Under the pieces are notes generated by a model. That model saw nothing but the letters and a program-made list of their open reading frames with translations, had not been told where the DNA came from and did no database searches. This document shows, in pieces, positions 35,403 to 44,666 of a stretch of 64,000 nucleotides of DNA. The translations under genes and the position numbers were made by a program. This DNA is from Risungbinella massiliensis (lineage in GTDB: Bacteria > Bacillota > Bacilli > Thermoactinomycetales > Thermoactinomycetaceae): NCBI RefSeq assembly GCF_000942395.1, contig NZ_LN812102.1:1524816-1588815 (forward strand), in the 5' to 3' direction. How positions within the stretch are numbered: position 1 is the stretch's first letter; each line of letters begins with the position of its first letter.

Positions 35403-35846
35403 AATACCCTCCTAAACAAAAACGTTGCTAATGGAAAAACTGTATAGAAAAGAGCAGTAGCACCAGATTCATTACAACAAAACGTGTGAGTGACAAAAAA
35501 AATTTGGTGCTAGGAGCCCAAATTGTGTCTAGATTAACAACAAAACGACAATTATGTTTTTTTTGTGACACTCTCTATCTCCTATATTATTACAACTAGC
35601 CGACCTTTTTCAACAATTTTGTCTATTGTACTGTTCTTTAATAAAGACATTAACATTTTACGTATATTTTCTCTTTTCATTATTTAGGCAAAGGGAAAAG
35701 CCCTACCCAGTGCTAGGAACTCATAGGTTTAGAATATTTTTATAGAAAAACTTTTACTCCAACCTAAAAAATTTTGTAATGCAATCAATAAAGAAAAAAG
35801 CTCCTCTCAATTGGAGGAGCCCTGTCTTATTCCAGACTATTTCTCA
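35403..35846. other. 444-base gene-free spacer inside the secretion cluster
   Basis: An AT-rich spacer upstream of the LPDTA protein gene. It contains the direct repeat ACAACAAAACG at 35474-35484 and 35537-35547, each beside a run of eight A or T next to GTGAC. It probably holds the promoter of the sortase-to-ATPase genes. No ORF with a ribosome site is seen. The part nearest 35846 is a terminator for the upstream gene. Confidence 0.6.
35798..35820 (-). terminator. Terminator of the membrane-anchored protein gene
   Basis: On the minus strand a seven-base GC-rich stem (35800-35806 with 35814-35820) is followed by TTTTTTC. It separates the first two cluster genes from the rest. Confidence 0.7.
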
Positions 35847-36407
35847 TCAATGTAACGTCTTTCCCTCAAACTTACTAACAAACCACTTGCCAGATACTTT
35901 TGTTATTTCTAATCTATGTTGATAACTATGATTCATCTTTATGGAACCTGTACCAGCTTTAAGCGTATTATCTATAACTAAGTTTATTTTTTCGTTGTTG
36001 ATCCAAGTTAAATTACTGTTAGTAAACGTAATTTCTGGCTTATAGTTTGGGTTATACACTACAGAGTCTGTTTCAGTTGAATCAGTCTCGACACCTAATA
36101 TTTGTTTCTGTACCTCAGGAGTTGCGTTAGCAGTTAATCGCTTAATTCGCTCTGCTTTTGGTAAATTGCCCAGATAGTCTTCGATAAAATCCTGCCCAAA
36201 CTCAACTAGTCGGGGCTCATTATTCAAATCATCCAATGTTGTTTCCAAGTTCTTCAACTTGCTGTTCGTTTGATCTTTGTAGCTCTGATATTCTTTCGAA
36301 ATCCTATTATTTTCTTCTTGAAGCGTCTTGATATCGCTCCATAAAAAATAGTTTCCAATAACAGAACCAATTAGCAGAACAAGAAGAAAGAGAAAACCTT
36401 TTTTCAT
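35847..36407 (-). CDS. Membrane-anchored NTF2-like accessory protein, unknown function
   Basis: A 186-residue protein with a single N-terminal membrane helix (about 4-22), a coiled coil (about 28-65) and an extracytoplasmic domain ending in LEITKVSGKWFVSKFEG, a pattern common in NTF2-like/VirB8-like domains. I do not recognise the family. It lies 16 bases downstream of the M23 peptidase gene with GGAGAGGG before its ATG, so the two form a unit. A channel or wall-related accessory role is inferred from position only. Confidence 0.65.
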   Translation of the reverse strand: MKKGFLFLLVLLIGSVIGNYFLWSDIKTLQEENNRISKEYQSYKDQTNSKLKNLETTLDDLNNEPRLVEFGQDFIEDYLGNLPKAERIKRLTANATPEVQKQILGVETDSTETDSVVYNPNYKPEITFTNSNLTWINNEKINLVIDNTLKAGTGSIKMNHSYQHRLEITKVSGKWFVSKFEGKTLH

Positions 36408-36423
36408 GGTACCCTCTCCAGTA

Positions 36424-37380
36424 CTAATTGATAGGAGGCAAATAACCTTTTGGATTTACAGCAGTTCCATCTTTTCTAACTTCAAAATGCAAGTGGGTTC
36501 CTGTACTTCTTCCTGTGGTTCCACAGTAACCAATCATTTGACCTTGATTGACTTGGCCATTTGAAATCGTCGCTTTCTCTAAGTGACCGTAGTAAGATTG
36601 CATGCCGTCTCCATGGTCAATAACCACATAGTTACCAAAACCACCTGGGTCTACCTTTACGCTAGCTGTTCCTTTTCTGGCAGCAAAAACTTTATCTGGG
36701 TTACTTAAAGGGCCGCAGTCAAAATCAATTCCACCATGATGTTCTCTACCTTGACCGCCTGTCGGACTATCTCGCCAATCAAACCAACTGGTTACGGTAA
36801 TTTTCTTTAGCGGAAACTGAAAATAACCACTTCCTGACTGTAGATAATATCCAGCACAATCAATTGGAGTTCCACCCATTCCCTCATATTTACTACCTAA
36901 GCTACTCTCCCATTGGTTCTTTGCAGCAGTATCCCCATCTTTTTTGGCAGCAGCTTCCGTTGGAGATTGTACCCCCTTGAACTTCGTTCCTCTGCTTTTG
37001 ATTTCATCATCCACTTTGGGCTTTTTGGCGATCTCTTTACTATCTACTAACAAAATCGCAGCAAATAAAGTTGGGGGTATATTATTGGCATTCGCTGTGC
37101 TTTCAATAAGAGACGCTTTTCCTTTAAGTGTAGAATCAGATTCTACGCTTTTTTCAATTGTTTCTAACGTGGAAGTAGAGGCACCACTCGGTACACATTG
37201 ATCTCCTGTAGAGGACATACCATTGGCAACTGATACTCTCGAAAACGGAGCAAAAACCAACCAAAGAAAAACTAAAATAACGACAAGAGTGCTGATCAAT
37301 GCTTTTGGTCCAAAATATTCTTTGCGGTTTGCTACCACATCAGCAGCAGCTGCAACCGCAGCAGTTGTTACTGGTTCCAT
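36424..37380 (-). CDS. M23 peptidase, membrane-anchored, of the secretion cluster
   Basis: A 318-residue protein. One membrane helix (about 29-47) is followed by an extracytoplasmic helical region (about 70-165) and an M23 zinc peptidase domain (about 195-318) with HHGGIDF, VIDHGDGMQSYYGHL and THLHFE ligand motifs. Conjugation machines carry a wall hydrolase to open peptidoglycan for the channel (CwlT in ICEBs1). This M23 enzyme probably fills that role. The middle region (NANNIPPTLFAAILLVDSKE) resembles a degenerate lysozyme-like stretch but lacks a clear active site. It is the first gene of the cluster. GGTGAAT precedes the ATG. Confidence 0.82.
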   Translation of the reverse strand: MEPVTTAAVAAAADVVANRKEYFGPKALISTLVVILVFLWLVFAPFSRVSVANGMSSTGDQCVPSGASTSTLETIEKSVESDSTLKGKASLIESTANANNIPPTLFAAILLVDSKEIAKKPKVDDEIKSRGTKFKGVQSPTEAAAKKDGDTAAKNQWESSLGSKYEGMGGTPIDCAGYYLQSGSGYFQFPLKKITVTSWFDWRDSPTGGQGREHHGGIDFDCGPLSNPDKVFAARKGTASVKVDPGGFGNYVVIDHGDGMQSYYGHLEKATISNGQVNQGQMIGYCGTTGRSTGTHLHFEVRKDGTAVNPKGYLPPIN

Positions 37381-37502
37381 AAATGATTCACCACACTTCT
37401 CTCTTAAATCATCCTTAATTAATAGTATAGTGGACAGAATCGGAACTCTATGAAAAATACTAAAAATTTTTTATGAAATTTTGATTTACTAGACACATAT
37501 AT

Positions 37503-37540
37503 AAAACTAGCGGCTTATCATACAAGCCGCTAGTTTTTTT
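37503..37540. terminator. Terminator between the ABC-F gene and the secretion cluster
   Basis: A 14-base stem (37503-37516 with 37524-37537) with a seven-base loop and T/A tracts on both sides. It ends the ABC-F transcript before the cluster begins. Confidence 0.85.
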
Positions 37541-37609
37541 GACATCATCACATTTTCGCAATATGAATATCTACACTATCTTATTTACGGTACTGCCAAT
37601 ACAATCAGC

Positions 37610-39280
<1,671 letters not shown>

Positions 39281-39386
39281 TTAAAACTTTTCGTGTTGTC
39301 ATCATTTTTCACTTCTTTTGCTACATGATTACACTTACATTACAAATAGCCCTAAGCTAGGACAAGAGAAATTGGAAGGAGCTATA

Positions 39387-39428
39387 ATGAGTTCAACAAA
39401 CAACGAAATGAAACGCCGAAAGCGCTGA
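39387..39428 (+). CDS. Micro-ORF, 13-residue basic peptide
   Basis: MSSTNNEMKRRKR, with GGAAGGAG seven bases before the ATG. The tail is strongly basic (KRRKR). It is followed 35 bases later by a second micro-ORF and then a terminator. It could be a translated leader peptide or a real small protein. No similarity is known to me. Confidence 0.4.
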   Translation: MSSTNNEMKRRKR

Positions 39429-39463
39429 ATAGATAATAAATACACCATTTGGAGGAATGAAAT

Positions 39464-39556
39464 ATGAATAACGCAGCAGTAGGAATTGTAAACGCAAGTT
39501 TAATTAGCTTACCAATCTGGGCCTTGATCTACCTTGCCGTAACCGCAGTAATGTAA
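39464..39556 (+). CDS. Micro-ORF, 30-residue hydrophobic peptide
   Basis: A 30-residue peptide with one probable membrane helix (SLISLPIWALIYLAV, about 13-27) and a short polar N-terminus (MNNAAVG). TGGAGG lies eight bases before the ATG, and a terminator overlaps the stop codon, so it looks like a real end-of-transcript gene. The size is typical of single-pass micro-proteins that regulate larger membrane proteins. I do not recognise it. Confidence 0.55.
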   Translation: MNNAAVGIVNASLISLPIWALIYLAVTAVM

Positions 39557-39590
39557 TCCACCTCTTTTTATAAGAAGGTGGATTTTTTTT
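39555..39590 (+). terminator. Terminator after the micro-ORF pair
   Basis: A nine-base stem (39555-39563 with 39576-39584) and a T8 run. It starts inside the stop codon of the 30-residue ORF. Confidence 0.85.
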
Positions 39591-39630
39591 GTCCTGCTTA
39601 CTATAATTTTCAAGAAGAGAGGTGAACCGG

Positions 39631-40053
39631 ATGCCTGTATGGCTACAGTGGTTTTACGTTGCTTTTTGGATTGTTCTCATCAGTTCCATGGCAATCGGTG
39701 GATATTTCATGTTTCGGAAGTTTTTAAAAGCCCTTCCGAAAGCAGATGGCAAATCCGCTCTGGATTGGCAAGAGTTTTATGTGAATAAAACATTGCATCT
39801 GTGGAAAGATGAACATAAGTCTCTATTAAATCAATTGGTCTCTCCTGTGCCTGAAATGTTTCGTGATGTAGCCAAAATGTCAATTGCCGGAAAAATAGGG
39901 GAAATAGTCTTAAAAGAAAATGCTTCCATTTTAGAAGAACAACATATTATCCGAGGTTACATAATTGCAACTCCTAAGCGTGATCACAAGTTTTTAAAGC
40001 GAAAATGCGCAGAGCTAGAGATTGATTTAACACCGTATCAAAACCTGTTATAA
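39631..40053 (+). CDS. DUF2621 (YneK-like) membrane protein
   Basis: A 140-residue protein with one membrane helix at about 7-28 (FYVAFWIVLISSMAIGGYFM) and a cytoplasmic or external domain with LPKADGKSALDWQEFYVNKT, typical of the DUF2621/YneK family of spore-formers. Function is unknown. The start was placed at ATG 39631 with GAGGTG seven bases before it. A GTG at 39622 is inside that ribosome site. The promoter of the downstream csp gene overlaps the end of this gene. Confidence 0.75.
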   Translation: MPVWLQWFYVAFWIVLISSMAIGGYFMFRKFLKALPKADGKSALDWQEFYVNKTLHLWKDEHKSLLNQLVSPVPEMFRDVAKMSIAGKIGEIVLKENASILEEQHIIRGYIIATPKRDHKFLKRKCAELEIDLTPYQNLL

Positions 40054-40056
40054 TGG

Positions 40057-40085
40057 TTGAAATTTTTCCCATCGTATGGTACGAT
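40057..40085 (+). promoter_or_regulatory. Promoter of the cold-shock gene
   Basis: TTGAAA (40057-40062) and TACGAT (40080-40085) with 17-base spacing, starting just after the DUF2621 stop codon. It gives an untranslated leader of about 130 bases, the length expected for temperature-sensing csp leaders. Confidence 0.6.
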
Positions 40086-40222
40086 TCATACAGAACGTTA
40101 AAAAGTGGTCTCTTTATCAAGTTTGTTCTTGGTGCCTCTTGTTTTACTGCAATAGGTTCTATCAAGTTTCACTTAGATAATCAAGACCCCACTTTTTAAT
40201 GAATCAAAGGAGGCCCAAGAGT

Positions 40223-40429
40223 ATGAAGGGTAAAGTTAAATGGTTTAATGCAGAAAAAGGTTATGGTTTCATCGAGCGCGAAGACGGTGGCGATGTATTC
40301 GTTCACTACTCCGCAATCCAAACCGAAGGTTTCAAAACCCTCGAAGAAGGCGAGCCAGTTGAGTTCGACATCGTTGAAGGCGACCGTGGTCCTCAATCCG
40401 CTAACGTTGTGCGTCTAAACCACGCTTAA
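40223..40429 (+). CDS. Cold-shock protein (CspA/CspB family)
   Basis: A 68-residue OB-fold RNA chaperone, full length for the family. RNP1 is KGYGFIE and RNP2 VFVHYSAI. It binds single-stranded RNA and DNA and resolves secondary structure at low temperature. AAAGGAGG precedes the ATG by nine bases. The long leader (about 40092-40222) and the promoter at 40057 indicate separate control. Codon use (AAC, GTT, CGT) is of the highly expressed type. A strong terminator follows. Confidence 0.96.
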   Translation: MKGKVKWFNAEKGYGFIEREDGGDVFVHYSAIQTEGFKTLEEGEPVEFDIVEGDRGPQSANVVRLNHA

Positions 40430-40438
40430 TTAGCTAAT

Positions 40439-40472
40439 AAAGCACTTTCCTATCTAGGGAAGTGCTTTTTTT
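40439..40472 (+). terminator. Terminator of the cold-shock gene
   Basis: A 12-base stem (40439-40450 with 40457-40468) with a six-base loop and a T7 run. Confidence 0.88.
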
Positions 40473-40498
40473 AAACACTTTGCAAGGAGGTTATGAGA

Positions 40499-40597
40499 AT
40501 GGGCAAGCTACTAAAAAACAAAGTCTTTATCAAAGTTGTTCAATTCGCCTTACGGAAAGTACTGCCAAAAGTACTCAAAAAAATACAAAAGCGATAG
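40499..40597 (+). CDS. Micro-ORF, 32-residue cationic amphipathic peptide
   Basis: A 32-residue peptide with nine Lys, two Arg and no acidic residue (net about +11). Hydrophobic residues (L, V, I, F) alternate with Lys in a pattern suited to an amphipathic helix, broken once by Pro23. AAGGAGG lies eight bases before ATG 40499; another ATG two codons upstream is too near. It resembles leaderless bacteriocins or membrane-active toxin peptides in character, but no family is recognised. No immunity gene is next to it. It lies just after the csp terminator. Confidence 0.5.
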   Translation: MGKLLKNKVFIKVVQFALRKVLPKVLKKIQKR

Positions 40598-40821
40598 CTT
40601 AGAAATATTATTAACGCCTCTACTCCCACCCTCAAACTAACTCCCATTTTTCGGCCAACATTTTCTAACTTTTTGGACAAGCTGTGTCAGTGCCACCTAC
40701 CCTAATAGATACAAGATTGAGAAATATAGCCCAAGCATGATGAGTCCTTACCTTTGGTCACGTTTTGAAGTATTAGGGTAAGGGGATCATTCATGCTAAA
40801 AACTATTGAATTCAAATTGAT
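40598..40821. other. Gene-free structured spacer after the cationic peptide ORF
   Basis: It contains TACCCTAATA at 40698-40707 with its exact inverse TATTAGGGTA at 40771-40780. It also contains CCTTACC (40746-40752) with GGTAAGG (40777-40783), which overlaps the first pair, so the two folds are mutually exclusive. An AGCATGATGA/TCATTCATGCT pair lies further out. This could be a small RNA or a switching leader. No ORF is evident. Confidence 0.45.
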
Positions 40822-40863
40822 AAAAAGCAAGCAATTCGTCTGATGCGAAACTGCTTGCTTTTT
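40822..40863 (-). terminator. Terminator of yunC
   Basis: A long stem of A5GCAAGCA with TGCTTGCT5 extended by TTCG/CGAA, closing a short loop (40822-40838 with 40845-40863). It is well placed for the leftward yunC and may also act rightward. Confidence 0.85.
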
Positions 40864-40871
40864 AGGAATGA

Positions 40872-41174
40872 TTATATCATTTTCAACAAAGCTTCTTTAC
40901 CAATAGTCCCCTTTTCAATCCCCAACTCTTGTGCAGTAAGCGTAACGGATTCCAATGGTGCCTCCAGTAGTTGCTCTAATGTTTTGACTCCTACAGCACG
41001 ACCAGCCAAAATCTTTCGATCCCCTAGCCGTTCGTTTAGAAGCCCCACATCCAAAGCTCCACACATAATATATCCGTTATCTGTAGTGATTGCCAGCAAA
41101 GTGGTTTTCGGTAATTTGACCTCTACTCCAATCACCGTTGTCTCGCCAATCTGAATCGGCTCCACTCGAACCAT
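40872..41174 (-). CDS. yunC: YunC family protein (DUF1805)
   Basis: A 100-residue protein with the DUF1805 core (TTDNGYIMCGALDVGLLNE, GRKILAGRAVGVKTLEQLLEAPL). The conserved Cys in YIMCGALD and the AGRAVGV segment are features of the family, whose function is unknown. The start is ATG 41174, with GGGGGAG about six bases before it; a GTG two codons earlier overlaps that site. It is the next syntenic member after yunB, displaced here by inserted genes. Confidence 0.88.
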   Translation of the reverse strand: MVRVEPIQIGETTVIGVEVKLPKTTLLAITTDNGYIMCGALDVGLLNERLGDRKILAGRAVGVKTLEQLLEAPLESVTLTAQELGIEKGTIGKEALLKMI

Positions 41175-41236
41175 TTTCACTCCCCCTAGCTTTAAAGTTC
41201 TACCGTCTATCTTATTCGATTGCCTAGGAGAAGTGT

Positions 41237-41497
41237 CTATTGCAATCGATCGTGCGGAACCGTTAGTTTCGAAAATGGGGATAGTTTGCCATCTTGAATC
41301 ATTTTTAGTTTCAGCATTTCCACTAAGTAGATTCCCATCATTTGTATTACTTCATCTTCTGACATGTTCTCTACTAGCTTCATGACGTCTTCTCTTGATT
41401 GATCTTCTAGTAAACTGAGCACAATAGAGATAGCGTCTTCTTCATTATCTTGTAGTTGATCCTGATACATGGAATAAACTTGATCAATAAATCGCAT
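41237..41497 (-). CDS. Small acidic protein (DUF6154-like)
   Basis: An 86-residue, mostly helical acidic protein with MRFIDQVYSMYQDQL at the start and DEVIQMMGIYLVEML in the middle. It resembles a short family of Bacillales proteins (DUF6154), an assignment made from memory and uncertain. It is cytoplasmic, of unknown function. The start at ATG 41497 has GGAGGG about eight bases upstream. It is divergent from queT. Confidence 0.55.
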   Translation of the reverse strand: MRFIDQVYSMYQDQLQDNEEDAISIVLSLLEDQSREDVMKLVENMSEDEVIQMMGIYLVEMLKLKMIQDGKLSPFSKLTVPHDRLQ

Positions 41498-41534
41498 GAT
41501 GTTTCCCTCCATTGATAGAATCTACTGTCCACGC

Positions 41535-41562
41535 TTGCAAGGTCGGGAAATACCGGTACAAT
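41535..41562 (+). promoter_or_regulatory. Promoter of queT
   Basis: TTGCAA (41535-41540) and TACAAT (41557-41562) with 16-base spacing. The leader is only about 38 bases. A preQ1 riboswitch, often found before queT, is not visible in it. Confidence 0.55.
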
Positions 41563-41607
41563 AGATACGTTTTGATAAATAACTTGTCCTAAGAAAGGAG
41601 TAAATTC

Positions 41608-42087
41608 ATGACTGCTAAAAAAATTACGATCATCGCAGTAATTGCAGCTCTATATGCTGCCTTAACGTTAGCCTTTGCACCAATCTCTTACGGCGCTCTG
41701 CAATTCCGTATTTCTGAAGCACTTACTGTACTACCATTTTTTACTCCACTTGCCATCCCTGGACTTACCCTAGGAACTTTTATAGCGAATATGCAAAGTT
41801 CATTTGCCATATTAGACATGGTGATTGGTTCCATAGCCACATTGATTGCCGCTACGCTCACTTATAAGGTTCGCAAAAAATGGTTGGCTCCACTTCCACC
41901 TGTCATTATGAATGCTCTGATCATCGGTACCATGATTAGCATATTATCTAACTACGAACCTTCCATTCCAGTTGCAATTGCTTATGTTGGCTTAGGACAA
42001 CTAGGTGTTTGTTACTTGCTAGGATATCCATTACTCTTGGTTTTAGAGAAATATCGCAATCAACTGCCCTTTGCCTCTAAGAAGTAA
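41608..42087 (+). CDS. queT: QueT-family queuosine-precursor transporter
   Basis: A 159-residue membrane protein with five to six helices, an S component of ECF-type transporters. The family motif is ALQFRISEALTVLPFFTPLAIPG followed by TLGTFIAN. It imports a queuosine precursor for tRNA modification together with a shared energising module that is encoded elsewhere. AAAGGAG precedes the ATG. The 3' end overlaps that of the convergent yunD by 11 bases. Confidence 0.9.
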   Translation: MTAKKITIIAVIAALYAALTLAFAPISYGALQFRISEALTVLPFFTPLAIPGLTLGTFIANMQSSFAILDMVIGSIATLIAATLTYKVRKKWLAPLPPVIMNALIIGTMISILSNYEPSIPVAIAYVGLGQLGVCYLLGYPLLLVLEKYRNQLPFASKK

Positions 42088-43504
42088 TGGGGAACCAGCG
42101 CGACATAAATGCATTTTCTATATTGGATGATTTTGCAAAATGGATGGCAAGCAAGTGACGTAAAAAATCAGGTAAGAAATACTCTTTTATCTTGCCATTT
42201 CGGATTCTAGAATAACCTAATCCAAAGGTAAACATATCAATAGTAGCCACATCATACCATTTCTCATCTTGAATCGCTTCTCCTTTTAAAAGGATGGAAG
42301 CGATTTTTTTGTACGGTTTTTCATGTGGGTCATATTCGATTTTCAATCCTGAGACTGCCATATTCCCGAGATATATTCCTCGAAAACCGAAACCTTTAAT
42401 CTCTTTTTGTTGAAATTCTGGCAAGAGAGATTCTTCTAATGTAAGTCGAATATCTTTTCCTAGCATTTGATAATTAACAGCATTGATCGGATGGGGACAA
42501 ATTTGATGTAATTCCTTTGTATTTATCGTTCCCACAGCACAACTTTGTAAAATCTGTCCGCTGTTTACCATAGCAATCTCTGCACCTACATATTCTCGCA
42601 AGCTATCTGCTAAAAAATTCCCAAATGGGGACTCTTGATCCCATGAGATGGGCAATGGTTTTGGAAGAAAAGCAATAGGTTCCTGCATATTACGTTCTGC
42701 CAATTCGATATTTTGCAGTTTAATATCTCGTATTGTCTCAGAAGGTTTGTATTTCGTAAGCGGTAAGGCAGCACCATATTTTCGCCCTATCTGACCATCA
42801 CACCATTCAATGGTCATTATCCCAGCGCTTTGTCCATGTTTCCCGGCAGCACCGATCAATGTTCCTTCCACTTCTAATGGTGTTTCTAACAAATGGTGGG
42901 TGTGACCACCCAAGATAAAATCCAAACCTTCTATCTCTTGTGCAATTTGTTGATCATGTGGGAGACCTAAGTGAGAAAGTAAAACAATTAGATCCGACTC
43001 TGACTGGAGTAGATCCACTTGTTTTTGAACTTGTGGGATAAATTCACGCACATCCCAACCCATTTTTTCATAGACAATGGGAAAAGGAATGGTTGCAGCA
43101 GTCACTCCGATTCGGAATGGGCCTACTTCATAAACTCGTGATGAGTGTAACCAAGATGGAAGTTCTCTCGAATTCTCCTCCCGAACATTGCAACTGATCA
43201 CTTCAAAATTAGCTCCCTGGTAATTTTGAGTTAATTCTGCCTGTGAAAAAGTAAGTAATTCATTATTTCCTAACGTAATAGCATCGTAACCAGTCTGCTC
43301 TAAAACCTGACGATTCGCCAGCCCATCTGTTCCTTCCGTAGCTAAATGGAAGCGATCCATATGATCCCCAACATCTAATAATAAGAATGCCTCATTTTTT
43401 GCACGCCACTCGCGTTTTTTCTCTTCCAAAAAGGTATGAAAGCGAGCCATTTGGTCAAAACGACTGTGAAAGTCATTCGTATGAACAATATGTATTTTTT
43501 TCAT
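42077..43504 (-). CDS. yunD: Metallophosphatase/5'-nucleotidase family protein (YunD)
   Basis: A protein of about 475 residues. The metallophosphatase domain has HTNDFHSRFD, LLDVGDHMDR, ITLGNNELL (the usual GNHE/D is GNNE here), LLSHLG and LGGHTHH. The 5'-nucleotidase C-terminal domain includes GNFLADSLREYVGAEIAMVNSG and YLGNMAVSGLKIEYDP. No signal peptide is present, so it acts in the cytoplasm, unlike most relatives. The Asn for His in the GNHE motif may change metal binding or proton donation. The start is at ATG 43504 with AAGAG nine bases before it; ATG 43510 is an alternative. The upstream spacer has repeat copy D. Confidence 0.85.
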   Translation of the reverse strand: MKKIHIVHTNDFHSRFDQMARFHTFLEEKKREWRAKNEAFLLLDVGDHMDRFHLATEGTDGLANRQVLEQTGYDAITLGNNELLTFSQAELTQNYQGANFEVISCNVREENSRELPSWLHSSRVYEVGPFRIGVTAATIPFPIVYEKMGWDVREFIPQVQKQVDLLQSESDLIVLLSHLGLPHDQQIAQEIEGLDFILGGHTHHLLETPLEVEGTLIGAAGKHGQSAGIMTIEWCDGQIGRKYGAALPLTKYKPSETIRDIKLQNIELAERNMQEPIAFLPKPLPISWDQESPFGNFLADSLREYVGAEIAMVNSGQILQSCAVGTINTKELHQICPHPINAVNYQMLGKDIRLTLEESLLPEFQQKEIKGFGFRGIYLGNMAVSGLKIEYDPHEKPYKKIASILLKGEAIQDEKWYDVATIDMFTFGLGYSRIRNGKIKEYFLPDFLRHLLAIHFAKSSNIENAFMSRWFPITS

Positions 43505-43544
43505 CGCCATCAACTCTTACTTTCTGTATGGTTCATCTAAACAC

Positions 43545-43617
43545 CACTCCGAGAAGCTTAATCAGAACGCTTACGTTGCTTTTGACTTAGTCTCTCCCTA
43601 GATAAGCTTCTCTCCGT
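43545..43617 (-). repeat. Dispersed structured repeat family F, copy D
   Basis: Arms GAGAAGCTTA (43551-43560) and TAAGCTTCTC (43603-43612) are exact inverses. On the minus strand the interior starts with ATCTAGGGAGAGACTAAG, and the second arm is followed by TCGGAGTG. Arm sequences differ from copy C but remain complementary. It lies 41 bases upstream of yunD in the sense of that gene. Confidence 0.65.
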
Positions 43618-43637
43618 CTACGGATCTGAAACAAGTT

Positions 43638-44492
43638 CTAGAATAGATCTAGCTGGCGTGGAGCTGGTTCGGGAAGATCTTGCCCCAATAACTTTCTCAT
43701 CTGCCTTGCGTTATCAGCGGCATCGCCTTGAGAGTTGTTATTAAAGATAAGTATTACCTCTTTTGCCCTTTGTACAAGCTCTTCTAATCGAGTTACCCAT
43801 TCCTGTAGCTCATCTGTTGTATAGCGATAGGCATATCGAACATCTCGCCAGTTAGGTTGTCCTACAAAATTCCAACCTTCCAAATTGCGACCATGAAAAC
43901 GAACCAATACTTTCTCTGGATTGGTGACAACCGGAACAATTGGCACACAAGTTGTTCCAGACTGTGGTTCGTCACAAACTACATGAATCAGTTGTTCTCC
44001 CTCTAAAAACTGCAATGTTTGGTCTTGATGTAATGAACTAAACCAACTCATGTGGCGAAATTCAATGGCTACCGGATAATCGGCAAAAGCTTCTTTGATT
44101 TTACGGATATACTGGACATGCTTTTTTTGGCAGTCATACCAAGGTGGAAATTGGAACAGGATCATGGACAACTTATTAGATGATTGCATAGGAGCAAGTG
44201 AGTTTTTCATCTCTGTAACTTGTTGTTGCCAAGAGCGAATCGGTGCTTGTCCTTTTCGACCATGTCCTGTTAGTTCACGATAAGCTTTTACGACAAATCG
44301 AAAATTGCTTGGTGTCTCTTCTACCCACTTTTCCATCCGGCTAACAGGGGCAATCGCATGATAGGTACTATCTAATTCGACAATTGGATATTGAGTTGCA
44401 TAGAAAGGAAGCTTCTCACCACTAGGAGTCCCTCTCGGATAAATATCATGATCTCCCCATCCACTTAAACCAACTTGGATCAATTGATTCTT
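43638..44492 (-). CDS. yunF: DUF72 family protein (YunF)
   Basis: A 284-residue TIM-barrel-like DUF72 protein. Family motifs are GLSGWGDHDIYP, FRFVVKAYRELTGHG, ILFQFPPW, AIEFRHMSWF, VRFHGRN and the C-terminal IFNNNSQGDAADNA. Function is unknown for all members. The start was placed at ATG 44492, preceded by GAGAGGG. Its position next to yunD matches the Bacillus order. Confidence 0.9.
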   Translation of the reverse strand, partial: KNQLIQVGLSGWGDHDIYPRGTPSGEKLPFYATQYPIVELDSTYHAIAPVSRMEKWVEETPSNFRFVVKAYRELTGHGRKGQAPIRSWQQQVTEMKNSLAPMQSSNKLSMILFQFPPWYDCQKKHVQYIRKIKEAFADYPVAIEFRHMSWFSSLHQDQTLQFLEGEQLIHVVCDEPQSGTTCVPIVPVVTNPEKVLVRFHGRNLEGWNFVGQPNWRDVRYAYRYTTDELQEWVTRLEELVQRAKEVILIFNNNSQGDAADNARQMRKLLGQDLPEPAPRQLDLF

Positions 44493-44666
44493 CATACGTC
44501 CCTCTCGTTCCTTTACTACTTTCCAATAGTTTCTCATACTACAGTAGAACTGGAAAGGGATTAGAAGTAGTTTTGCATTACCTTCAATGTTATGATGGTC
44601 TACATGACGCCTTCTTTTATCGGGAAAAATAAGAGAAGCTAGTAGTTAATGGTAGGAGATGTTTTC

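Noticed and set aside
25502-37380. Intact integrative conjugative element
   Set aside because: No integrase, excisionase, relaxase, replication gene or flanking direct repeat is visible around the cluster.
41563-41607. PreQ1 riboswitch before queT
   Set aside because: The leader is only about 38 bases and lacks the C-rich loop and A-rich tail pairing of a preQ1-I aptamer.
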